The notes under the pieces are model-generated. The model made no database searches. It had not been told where the DNA came from and worked only from the letters and a program-made list of their open reading frames with translations. Positions 22,962-35,004 of a stretch of 64,000 bases of DNA are shown here, piece after piece; position 1 is the stretch's first letter; the number at the start of each line of letters is the position of its first letter. Source of the DNA: Drosophila pseudoobscura. Lineage: Eukaryota > Arthropoda > Insecta > Diptera > Drosophilidae. The position numbers and the translations under genes are program-made. The DNA lies in the NCBI RefSeq assembly GCF_009870125.1, contig NC_046683.1, positions 2,790,001 through 2,854,000 on the forward strand, in the 5' to 3' direction.

Positions 22962-25900
22962 ATGTCCACCATCGAATTCGAAACGATTGGCAGCCGACTG
23001 CAGTCGCTGGAGGCTGCGCTGCAGGCGCAGAACGAATCCCATGAACAAATCGTCTTATCGAGGCCGCGCGGCGGCAGCAGCGGCGTCAGCGGAGGCTCCT
23101 CATCGCTGGCGCGTGTCCAACCAGCACCGGCAGCCCCCGGCAGCCTCGCCGCCACCACCACCACAGTTGGATCGGCCATCAGCATAGCCTCTAGACCCGC
23201 GCCACCAGTTCCTCAGCCAGCGCAGGCCCCCACAGCGGGCGTCTATGGCGGCACCTTTATCCCGCCCACCACCAGGAGTCCGCGTCCCACTCCAAACCTG
23301 CCACTGTGTGAGTTTTTGTCGCCGAATGGCGGGGGTAGGGGGGTTACAAGTACCAATAAGCTGTGTGCGTGAGTGTGTGCATGTTTGTGTTCTGATAAGA
23401 AACATTGCTTGTTTCTTCTTATAAGCAGTTGATTCCCCGTGTTGACAAAGGGGGCCAAACGCTATCGATTCCGGGACTGCATAACGGGACTGTGTCCTCA
23501 CCCTCGTATCTACCTCCCCCTCCCTACTCGTGGCGTTTGACGATTGCATAGATAAGAGGTGTTTGGGGCGGGGGAGGATGGTCGGTCGGTCGGTCCGTCC
23601 GTCCGTCCATCGGTCGGTCGGTTGGCCCCAAGTGCGAAAACCAAAAGCAAAGCAAAACTTGTTTTCGGCAAACACACACACGCACACACATGCAAGACTG
23701 CATATGTATACCTACACACATACATACATACATATGTACATAAGTGCGGTATCTTATTCCATATATGGCAAAAAAAAAGCACTTGCCCGTGTGTCCGTCC
23801 AGCCACAGCCATCCCCCAGTGACACAACCCTGCGGACAGCCCCCCTCCACACGTTATCCTCCCTCACCGCTTTCCCATTGGATTTTCATCAGCCCATGCT
23901 TTCTGTATGTGTGTGTGTGTGTGTGTGCGTATGTGCTCTCTCCTTCGTCGCTTACTCTCTCGCTTTGTCAATAGGTATTTTATTGGTTATTTTTTGGCAT
24001 TTCCGGAGTAAGTTTCATGATACGCCGCGCCACGCCGCTCTTGCGTTTCTTCTTTCGCTCTCTGGCCCCTCGCCCCTCGCCACCAACCCCCCCCCCACAG
24101 TCGATTGTTATGGATTTCGATTTCGAGTGTGTCTCCTCTTTCGCATGTTTACACATAACGGCATTTGTTTATGCCGTGCTTTTGTTGCCGCTGTTATTGC
24201 TAATTGTTGTTTCACTTTGAATTGTTTTTGTCACTGCTGAAGTGGGGGGAGTAAGTGGGCAGGGCGGGGCTGTTCTAGTAGCTCTTGCGCTCTCGCTCAC
24301 ACCTCATGCAAACCCAAGTGTGGCTACCTCCCACCCCCTCTCTCTCTCTTCGATCAGTACTTCGAAACGCGTAAATGGGAGATCGTAAACGGCGCACAGT
24401 GGGACAAATTAGATTTCAACCAGAATTTGGACTAACAAAATCCCTTAACCATGGAAAGTCGCTCGCCCTCCTGTGTATCCAATACGTTTGATGTATGAGA
24501 AATGAGTGCATATTATCTTGGGGTTAAGAGGCCGCCCTTCCGAGGTTTCCCCTTTCCCACCATCAGTTTTTGATTTATGAGCTTGTAAACAAATTACAGT
24601 CGACCTTCCAGAAGTCGAAGTCCACTATTATCCAAAGAAAGCGTTCGACTTGCCACCCGCTTCAGCTCGAAGAACCAGACGTTCGAATAATGGTAGCTAA
24701 AGTGTAGAATGAGGCAATAAAAAAAAGTTAGGATGTTAGGATTTGTTGTTTAATTTGTTAAATTAAACTTAATCAAAAATTGTTTGCGGAAGGAACAAAA
24801 ACTTAACATATGTACATGCTTCAAGACATTCGCTGATAGTTTCGGAGATAGTGGGGATTACGCGAAGAGACAGAGCATCGGGGGAACGTGTACCTACCGG
24901 CAGGGTGAAACTCTGGTTCCGAGGAGAGCAGTTACCAACTAAAATCAATTTTCTATATTCTAAAGTAGAAGTGATACCTTTTGTTCAGGTTTATTCAATA
25001 TTTCAGGTGCTTTAGGTTTGGCCCTCTGGCGACACATGGGAAGAGTGGAGCGAAATGTTTCAAATGCGGACAAGATCACAGCAAGGATATTATCCGATTC
25101 TTTTTGATAGAACTTCCCCCAACCTAAGGGATCAAGTGGAATTTCCCAGACCCATTTGGCAATCTAACCGCTCCCCTGAACTCCCAAACAACAGCTCAGA
25201 GTCCGCCAGGGAAATTCATTCTGTCACCGCTTTCGCGGAAGTGACCAAATCCAACAGGGCTTCCGCCCGGAACGCAGAGGCGGAACTCGATAAACTCAGA
25301 CTGTTTCCAAATGAGCGAGAAATTTGTTAGATCTCCATCCGTGGCATCTTCTCTGGCCCAGGATAAGCTAAACGCACAGTGTTCCTCGTTGATCCAAACA
25401 ACATTATTAAAGGAGATTTATTCAGGATATTAGATAATTTGTCAAAGCTTCCAACGCAGAACTAGATAGGCCTCAGATTGCCCAAGGGGGGATGGCAGTT
25501 GGTTCCGAGAAACAGCCAACAATGAAGATTCTTTAGCTAAATATTCAAAGTCTGACGCACAACAACAACAAACAGCTTCTCTCCATGTTCCTAGACAACA
25601 ACGCAATAGATATTGCCATCATCTCAGAGATTTGGGTGCTGAAAAACGCGGACTGCAGCATTTTAGACTATTTTATAACTTTTTCTGCAAGCCCAGAGAG
25701 GACGGTCAGGAAAAACATTCAATTCAGCATTTTAAAAATAGAGAACGACTTGGAAAGTTTAGGAATAAAAACATTAAACCTCAAGAGAACCGCCATCAAC
25801 ACCAGGCACAAAAAAGGTTTTTGAGTTTGCGGCTTCGCTTGACATGCCTTCAATAGTGGGCGGGGACTTTAACGCTAAGTCATCTATCTGGGGAAATCCG

Positions 25901-28900
25901 ATCTGTGATCGCAAGGGTCGCAGCATTGGGAATTCCACCCGAGAGGCGGGATTTATCTGCCTAAACGACGGTTCCCCAACCTTCTCCAGGAGCCCATCTC
26001 AATTCTCTGTTCTTGACCTTTCTTTTTTGAACTACAGTGCAGGGCCTAAATGCCCCCCTCCAAGGCAAGAACATCCTTCACAACGGAATAGCCCGGATTC
26101 TGGGTGCAAGCCACATCTCAAATCTGGAGAGCACCTTCCCAAGCAAGAACAAGTACGTTGCTAAGAAATGGTGGAACGAGGAAACGGAAAAACTTGGTTG
26201 ATGCCAGCGCAACTTCTCCAAGTTTATAGAAGAGCTCTCTTCACAGGATGAGGGATTCAATCGGTGGCAGCAAATAGGGATTTAAACACGGGCTACGCTA
26301 AGGCATTTCGGGGGGTTGGCAGCATAATAGATAGAGTTGAGGTTTGGCACTAAAACTAGCTCCGACTTAGATGATATCAAGGGTTCTGCGGCTAACAAGC
26401 ACGCTATAGACCAAGCCGGCATCACGGCAGCTCCACGGGGAAAAGAAGGATCAACTGGCAAGGGTGGCTTTGAAATCTATTACACGGACGGGTCAGTCGC
26501 AGGTGGGTCGCTTTCCTGCACGATAGGACAGGTTTTATAGATAGCTATTACATGCACAAAACCCTTTCCTCGTTGTCCGCCGAGCTGCTTGCTGTCGAGA
26601 AGTCATTAGACCATGCTATTTCGTACAATTTCCCTCGTGTCGCGCTCCTGGCAGACAGCAGAAACGGGGCTCTCATTCAGGATAACTATATAGCCTACAA
26701 AATCAGAGAAAAGATTCAACAAAATCAACATCTAGGAACTGTTGAGGTTCACTACATTCCCTCAGAACACTTCAGTTGACGCAGCAGCCCAAGAAGCGCC
26801 AGACGAGGAAAACACACAGAATTTTGAAAGCAGAATGGGAGAGAGAATACGCCGTGTTTGCTAGTCTCAAGCACCGAGGTTACTGCTCATCCAAACCGTG
26901 GTTCCTAAGTAAAACTAAGCTTAAGAGGTAACGCATTTGATAGGCACTCCACCCGCCAAAATGCATGTAGTTCCTGGTAGCATAGGTAATACACGCGATA
27001 GTATCGGTTGCAACAAGGAAAAACTTCCCATCTCTAAGAAAGTATAATGATATTTAGAAAGGAAAAAGGAAACATCAGCGCGTACCAAACACTAATTGAC
27101 TTCATCGACGAAATCCAACATCTATTCTTTGGCTTGGCAGTTTCCACCTTCGAAAGGCGGGCGGCCAAGCAATCCCACGCTACTCACGGGTAGCATGGTA
27201 ACATAAAAACAAAATAAAAGTGTAGAATAGTAGAATGGTATTCCATTTTGATGGATCGTGAACCGGGGCTAGGCCTTTGCGTCGTGCCCACTCAAAGGGC
27301 TCCTCAAGTAGGAATCATTTTTTGGGAATTGCACTCAAATAAAAGGAATGATGTTTGATCGTATTCTAAGACAAATCAAAAGATACACCCCACCCACCCC
27401 ACTGTACGATATTTTAAAACAGTTTCCTAAGAAAATCGGTGTCTGTGGGCGTGTGTGTATGTTTATTTGGGGATTATTACTGCTTACAGTTTGTGGAGGG
27501 AAACTGTTGTTATTATTGGCATTGGGAAATACATTACCATTATCGTCTCCCAATCGAGCATTCGAGTGTGTGAGTGTTTGGGGGGCGGGGCAGCTTCGTT
27601 GCCGATAAGTAGTGGTGTCGAATGAAGGATTTTGAATAGAAGAATATGCTTTGTGACCCGCTCTATCTTGTGGAACAGAACAGAACCTGTTGACCTGATA
27701 TTCCTTTTGTAGAGTGATGATATTCCATACTGTACTTCGAATAGTTTATTCAGGTCCCAATCCTGCGGACAGAAGATACATAAATCATCGTATATGCTTA
27801 CCGTTTAGACCAATAACAATATTGTAATGTCTCTCGTTTGTCTTGTGCAGCCGAGGCTGGCACGAATCGGCGCCGTATGATCCTGTCGCTGCCCACACAG
27901 CCGCACCCCTCAGAAACGGAGACGGACAAGAAGCTGAAGATCATCATGGCCCAGACGGGCAAGCTGAACATAAACGGGCTCCAGTACCCGACGGACATCC
28001 ACGATCTGCGGCACCTGGGCGACCTGGGGAACGGAACCAGTGGCAATGTGGTGAAGATGCTGCATGTGTCCAGCGATACGATCATTGCCGTGAAGCAAAT
28101 GCGGCGCACGGGCAACGCGGAGGAGAACAAGCGCATCCTGATGGATCTGGATGTGGTGCTCAAGTCCCACGACTGCAAATACATTGTCAAGTGCCTCGGC
28201 TGCTTTGTGCGCGACCCGGACGTGTGGATCTGCATGGAGCTGATGTCCATGTGCTTCGACAAGCTGCTCAAACTCTCCAAGAAGCCGGTGCCCGAGTGCA
28301 TTCTCGGCAAGGTCACAGTGGCGGTAAGTGGCGACCACTGCTTCTTTCACAGTTGATTTCCCACTAACCCCAACCACCCTTCTGTTGGCCACCCCACAGA
28401 CGGTCAACGCCCTGTCGTATCTGAAGGACAAGCACGGGGTCATCCATCGGGACGTGAAGCCCTCGAACATACTGATCGACGAGCGCGGCAACATCAAGCT
28501 CTGCGACTTTGGGATCAGCGGTCGTTTGGTGGACTCCAAGGCCAACACGCGCTCGGCTGGCTGTGCGGCGTACATGGCGGTGGGTGCCCTGTATATACAT
28601 ATGTGTATTCCTTTATTCCGTTATCCTTCCCTTCCTTTTAGCCGGAACGAATCGATCCAAAGAAACCAAAGTATGACATACGCGCCGATGTCTGGTCGCT
28701 GGGCATCACGCTCGTGGAGCTGGCCACTGCGCGATCCCCCTACGAAGGCTGCAACACGGACTTTGAGGTGCTCACCAAAGTGCTGGACTCGGAGCCGCCC
28801 TGCCTGCCCAGCGGCGAGGGCTTCAATTTTAGTCACGAGTTTCACGATTTTGTCATCAAGTGGTGCGTCCCTTGTCCCCCTTTGGCTTCCCTTGTTGTTG

Positions 28901-31900
28901 ATCAGGAACTGAACTCGCTTCTTCTTTTGGTTGCAGCCTCACAAAGAACCATCAGGATCGACCCAAGTACCCGGAGCTCCTGGTTCAACCGTTCATAAGG
29001 ACCTATGAGACAGCCAAAGTAGATGTTCCAAACTGGTTTCAGATGGTCATGGAGACGGCCGGCAAGCGGCTGCGCGCCAATGGCGATCCCACGCTGAAGA
29101 GGTGAGGAGGCCGGCAGATCAAGAGGAGCCCCCCTTGAAAACCCGACAAAAACCCCATAGATCCTCAAAAATACTGCTCCCAAAGATATGTACAATCCGT
29201 GGATGATGTGAGGTTGTCCTGTATAGATCTCTCTCGCTCTCGCTCTCTCTCTCTCTCTCTCTCTGTCTCTTGAGCGCATCTTTTCCGTTTCCGTTTTCTG
29301 TTTTCTGTGCTTCTTGAGTCCAAATCTGGGAAGCACAAGCTCCTGCTAGAAGGTAGGAGAAAGGATCACAGTACCTAATCGTAGGACAAGCTACTGCCTA
29401 ACCCAAAAACTATGTTTAATTTCTAATTTCTAATGCTAGCAACTAAATCCGAATTGCTTGTTTCCTTTCTTTTTATTTAAACGAATTAAATTACCCTAGG
29501 ATTACTTTTTTACTTTCTTTAGTCTTTTCTCCTGGCAAAGGAATCACACTCCACTCTCTTTCCTGCTCCTCCTCCTCTTGGCACTCTTTTTTTCTTTGTT
29601 TTCGTTTATGTTTCCGGCATGTTTTCTTCGTTCTCCACACGCCTTACACATAGCAATTAAAGCATCATAGAATCTGTTGTTCTAGATCCTAGGGGCCTAG
29701 CTCCAATGCTCTTTCCAAGGCACTGAATGATGTATGTATCTGGCTTTCGGTCTGCGCAGTGCGTTTTGGGATACTGGGAGAGACTCCTCTCCCGCTTGCA
29801 ATACTGAAACGCACTGTAGCTGAAGGATGTCCGAAATCGAAATGGTGTAAGCCTTTGGAGAGTGCTAGTTCCCTCCCTCCCCCCACTGTAAAGTCTGTCC
29901 TGTATCCTATATCCCTTAGATCTATTCGTCTACGCTCTGTACTGGTGTACTGGTACTAGATATTACTCTAAATATCAGTAATGCTCTGCAAGAAACACCC
30001 CCTGGGAGTACTACCGAATATTTATAAACTTTTATTTGTTTCTTCCCACTTTTGTGACACTCTTTTGCGTATTATTTTTTGAAGAATCCCATTTGAAAGT
30101 GTGTGTGTGCGCAGTGTTTTTATTTTCCTTTTTTTACCATCTTTTTATTACCATTTTTTGTAGGTTACCTAATTCCTAATACCATTTCTAAACAAAACAA
30201 AAACAAAACCAATACAAATACAAATACAAAACAAAACAAAAAACAAACCTGAAAGAATTGAATAATGACAAAAACCATAACGAAAAATTATAAAAATATA
30301 ATCGAAAAAGCAGAAGACAACCCACAAGGCAACCCATAAAACCACCCAAAAAGCAAAACAGCATCCCCACCACTATGCGGTACTGTACGTACCACATGTG
30401 GGTGGAAAACTGTCGAGCAACCGATCAATACCGATACCCATCTGTATGCAGATATAAACCCATACTTATATATACGTATATCTACTATATATTATGATAA
30501 TACCAACCAATACCAAGACTACCCATAAACAATCCTCCCCAATCAAAAGTAAAATTCAGTAAGTACGAAGAGTTTATTACTACATTACAAACATTATTAC
30601 TATTAGCCGTCTAATCATAGTCTCCATGTGCGCATATATATCCATTCTGTATCATACGATCACAAGCTTTACTAATTTTCATCAACTAATGTCCGAGAAT
30701 ACAGTGTACCCTTGCAGACAACGACCTAGCAATAAAGTTGAGCAAAGCCCCAACCCCTACCAAAGAAATCTACCATCTAAAGAACATCTAAGACTTGCAG
30801 ATGGTATCTGTCTGTCCGTAACGTCTGTGTGAGTGCTATAGATGCTTTCTGGCATATGCAAATAATTAGGAATGGTTTACCCCAAGGAACAATCCGCACT
30901 GCAATGGTACCTGATGCTTCGGTCAGCCCGAAGTTTGCTGATTTCTTTGGTTTCTTTACTTGCATGTGGCTCGCATGAGTTTTGCCTGGCTTTCACTAAC
31001 TTTTCATTGGTTTTGGTTTCGGTTTCGGTTCTGATTATAATTTTTCCCACAAAGCTCATACCACATCAAAGAAGGTAATTTCGATATTTTTAATAGTGCT
31101 TATTTGTGTTGTACAATATTTTTGCAAGCTGTTAAGTTCTCCTCTGCCCTTTCTGATTCCCCCTTCCCCTACTTTTGATCCTGTACAAGTCCTGTACATA
31201 TTTGTTCATCCGATCCCTGGCGCCGAGTGCCGTGCTGCGCCGTGCCCTGCCTCGTGGTAGTGCTTAAGCAAGCAGCTATCCTGCTGATGCTTCAACGAAT
31301 TGGCCAATCTATAGCTGCCTAGCATTTCTATTCCCTGTTCCCCTGTCTGGCATCTCGCTGCTGCTCACTCGCTGTTGCTCACTCGCTGTACCTATTTCTC
31401 TATCTCTCGCTGTCTCCATCATCCTCTCGCTTGATCTCTGTTCCACACAAACACACACACACACGCTGACACAAATACACAGAAACTGTATATACACATA
31501 CACTACGAATCATTTATATATGTATATCTAAATGTATGTTTTATGTGTTGCTGTGCATACACATGGTTTGTATGTATGTATATATGTACATGCAATATAC
31601 ATATGTATATATGTGTCCCATCCTTGCCTCCCAAACACACCCACACACCCCGCCACCTTCTCACCCACTCCAATCCCCTCACAATACCTGCCACCCGTCG
31701 TGTTTCTGCCCTTCTGGCCGTACATTTGTCTGTTTTCCCCTCATCTATTGTTTATCCATATCGGTATTGATGTCGAGCTATCGAGGTATCAATTAACATG
31801 AACCTTACACTAATTGCAGACCAACAACAACAACAACCACAACAACAAAAACAACAACAACAACAGTTGGAAATGGTGCAGCCGGAGAACCAGTGATGGG

Positions 31901-34900
31901 ACCAGGATCAGGAGCAGCCCCAACAAAATACGGCAGAGCGGCAATATCCTACCAAGCTCCGAGCACCATGAATCCACAGAAGACAATAAAACCCACGCAG
32001 ATACCAAGCTACCAGCAACCACAGGCGCATCAGCAACAGCAACAGCAGTCGCAGTCGCAGTCGCAGTATTTCATACAATCAGCCACACAACTACCTCAAA
32101 AAACAACAACAAAAACAACAACGACAGCAGGAACAACCACAAACTGCTTCGGGCACAGCGGTGGGAGCAGGAGCGGTAGCAGCAGTGCCAGCCCACTGTC
32201 GCCGGCCAGTGGGCTAAGCGCCAGCCCGCTGTCGCCGCCGAGTGGAGGCATCAGCGCCAGTCCACTGTCGCCGCCCGGTGGCATCAGCGACATAAGCAAA
32301 CTGTACCGGAAGTCGCCCTTCATGCAGCGGAAGCTGAGCAACGGAAACCCTCAACATTATCAGCAGCAGCACTACAAATACAGCGATGAGAGCCCCAAGA
32401 AGGAGTCGATGTTCAGCAGTATTGGTGGGTACACATTGAAACAGTCAACATTCATCCATTTTTGTCTGTAAAGAACCAGTTGGCTATCTCGCTACTGGCA
32501 TCTCGTTAGCGCTCTCTCGCTGTTACCTCTCTATCACTCCCAGCGTGGCTTAGCAGCTCGCATCACCTTGCACTCGCTGTAAACCCGTACTCGTGAGGGT
32601 ATCCCCATACCCATACCCCACACCCCATATAGGAATTTGTAGTCAATACTTCAAATGTTTTACAATGATAAATACTCGAAATTCCATTATAATTTGATAG
32701 ATAGCCCGCTCCACCTGAAGCTATCATTTGTGGCTACTGTTGATAGCATGATTTATCTTATCTCTCGCCCATTCTCTTTCGTTCCGCTTTGCAGGCCAAT
32801 CGATTCTACGCAATCTGACGACATCGCCCTTCAGCCAAAAGAAACACCATTCAACATCGTCATCGTCGGCATCGACGACACCAACAGCAACAAAATCCAC
32901 AGGAATACCAACACTGCCGCACAACAACCAAACCGCAACAACCACGGATAAAACAGCATCAGCAGCGCCAACGTCAACGCCCACAACAACAACAGCGACA
33001 GCGACAGCACCCAGCACGCCCCAATGGCGGCGGCCAGCGGATAGTCCCTTAGCCTACGACAGCTGTGATAGTAGTAGTAATGTGAATGCGAATGCGAGTA
33101 CCCTGACCTTGGGCCTATCCTCCCCCTCGCCATCGCTGCAGCGCAGGCCATTTCCCACAGAGATACAAACGCAGGCGGCAACAACAGGCTCGTCGGTGAC
33201 TTTGCAGCTGAACAGCCAACTGCAGCAGCAGCAGCAGCAGCAACAACCACAGCGCCTGCAGCCAGGAAATCAAAGCCCCATAGGTAATGGTCAGGAAAGG
33301 ATCCCCAAGGAAAAGCAAGCCCCAACGAGAGTTTAAGCCTTGTATATTAATCGGCCTTGGAATTCTCTCTCTCGTTTCAGTGTTGCAACGCTTCTACCAT
33401 CAGCAGAACCAGCTCCGCGAGAAGGAGGCCGCCGAGCGGTACCAACAGCAGCGCCAGCAGCCAGTCGGCGGCACCAGCACGAATCCATTCCACAGCAACT
33501 ACGTGCCGCCGCCGCCCTCGACGCACTCCACATCTAGTCAGTCGTCCACGCAGTCGACGTGCTCGCAGATTGCGGCCCCCCTCGCCAGCCTATCGCCGCC
33601 CGGAGCGACGGCTGCGGCGGCGGCGGCAGCGGGACACTTTGGGGTGGGCAGTGCGGAGCAGCTGCAGTACCAGCCGCTGCCCCTAACGACGGCGGAGGTG
33701 GCCACAAGTCCCAGATCTCCAGAGCAGCCGCAACCGCAGCCCCTGCACCACCAGCAGCAGCATCCACAAATGGAGTATGGTGGTGGGGGAGGCGGTGGCG
33801 GAGGTGGGGGCGGTGGCGTTGGGGGATCGATGGTGGCCAGCAAGCTCAGCAAGCTGTACGCCCGCCGGCAGCTTTTGGGCCAGAGCTCGAGCAGCAGGGC
33901 GAGCAGCAACAGCCTGGACGCGAAGGAGCAGCACGATGCGGGTGAGTGGCGCCGCCTCATATTTCATCTTTTGGCTGCCGCTTTTGGGTTTGCTTTGAGC
34001 TTGAGCTTTGGGGGGAATTCTTTTCGATTGCATTTGCATTTACATTTTCGTTTCGTTCTTTCTCTCTTTGTTTTTCTCCACACGCACACCGCACATCACA
34101 TCCACATGCACCACCACACGCACCACACAAAACGCACGTCATAATCATTGCACTGCCTCCACCAATCAACCAATCAACAAATCAATCAATAAATCATCCA
34201 TCATCGTTGCATCAGGCTGGTTCAACACCCTCGCCGGCGCCATGAAGCGACAATTTGCCACCTATGTTAAAACCCAATTGAATTCCACAGCCACGTCACC
34301 GGTGGCCAGCGCGGGTGAGCCACAGCTACAGCCACAGCCACACCTCCTGCCTATGGAGTCCATGTCGAGTCCTCTTCAGCTCCAGTCGCAGTCGCAGTTG
34401 CAGTCGCAGCCACAAATGCAGTCGCAGGTACAGCCGCCGGCCTACAGGAGTGTCGTGAACAACGGAGGAGGCGGCAAGGCCTACTACTATCGCACCCTCT
34501 CCGCGGCGAGCAGCAGCAGCAACACCAGCCAGAGCACCTCCCCTACCACGGAGCCGCTGGCCAGCAGCGCTGGCTTCCTGCGGCGCTATGCCAGCAGCGG
34601 TGCCGGTCCCGGAGGCGGAGGCAGCATCAGCACACCCCCCAGTCCGCACATCCTCGCAGGACTTGATCGCAGGCACCGCAGTCCGGATCCGCCGCCACGC
34701 TACAATCGCGGCCAGTCGCCGTTGCTGCTACGCAAGAATCTGCTAGAGCTGAGTGGACAGCCGCCGGGCTCCCCCCTGCTCCATAGACGGTGAGTCTTTG
34801 CCCTATTGTCGGCCTGCTCTAAACCGTGTGAATGCTTAATCTTCCCCTTCTGTGCCTCCTTATAGATATGTGTCGGCGTCGCCGCCGTTGCCCCCTCCGC

Positions 34901-35004
34901 GACGCGGCTCTGAGAGCGTGCCCGGATCACCGCAGCACTTCCGCACCCGCATCCACTACACCCCTGAGCCCCAGAGACGCATCTATCGCACCATAGATCA
35001 ATGA
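22962..35004 (+). CDS. hep: JNK kinase hemipterous (MKK7), long isoform
   Basis: Ten coding exons in phase: 22962-23307, 27851-28323, 28400-28579, 28642-28862, 28937-29101, 31820-32424, 32795-33283, 33381-33941, 34216-34789 and 34866-35004 (TGA). Total 1250 aa. The first exon starts [20 protein letters not shown]. The kinase domain (about residues 155-430) has [46 protein letters not shown], activation-loop sites in [15 protein letters not shown] and [12 protein letters not shown]. It phosphorylates JNK (Basket), acting in dorsal closure, stress and cell death. The region after residue 461 is a long low-complexity tail rich in Gln, Thr, Ser and Pro, with three SASPLSP-type repeats. All junctions fit GT-AG consensus. 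Intron 5 begins so that unspliced RNA stops at once. A shorter kinase-only isoform is therefore possible. Confidence 0.93.
23308..24880 (+). other. Proximal part of hep intron 1
   Basis: Intron sequence with no exon detected. It includes a (GGTC)n/(GTCC)n block at about 23579-23625, (CA)n and (GT)n tracts near 23673-23735 and 23908-23930, and CT-rich stretches. Confidence 0.6.
24900..27230 (+). mobile_element. Decayed non-LTR retrotransposon (I/LOA-type with RNase H)
   Basis: A retrotransposon remnant lies in hep intron 1, in the sense orientation. In order I see a gag zinc-knuckle remnant ([12 protein letters not shown], about 25053-25090, last Cys lost); an AP-endonuclease fragment with DIAIISEIW near 25610 and [13 protein letters not shown] near 25855-25895, in a shifted frame; a linker with [11 protein letters not shown] near 26160; and an RNase H fragment with [10 protein letters not shown] and [14 protein letters not shown] (about 26484-26770). 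The reverse transcriptase domain expected between linker and RNase H is missing, so an internal deletion of over 1 kb has occurred. Stops and frameshifts are frequent. RNase H places it in the I or LOA-like clades. The 3' end may be at the A-rich run near 27205-27225. Confidence 0.75.
29102..31819 (+). other. hep intron 5, with possible alternative 3' end
   Basis: A 2.7-kb intron. Its donor GTGAGG puts TGA in frame, at 29103-29105, right after Arg461. It is AT-rich, with (CT)n near 29230-29265 and several A-rich runs with poly(A)-like motifs near 30190-30250. No additional exon was seen. Confidence 0.55.
29103..29105 (+). other. hep: In-frame stop created by hep intron 5 retention
   Basis: If the donor is not used, codons run AAG AGG TGA. 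This gives a protein of 462 residues that contains the whole kinase domain but none of the tail. Confidence 0.5.

Noticed and set aside
25055..26779. Host genes in hep intron 1
   Set aside because: The short frames are pieces of one decayed retrotransposon, with endonuclease and RNase H motifs in changing frames.
33534..33960. Pro/Ala-rich minus-strand frames under hep exon 8
   Set aside because: Antisense of Gln/Gly-rich hep coding sequence; hep exons are in phase through here.
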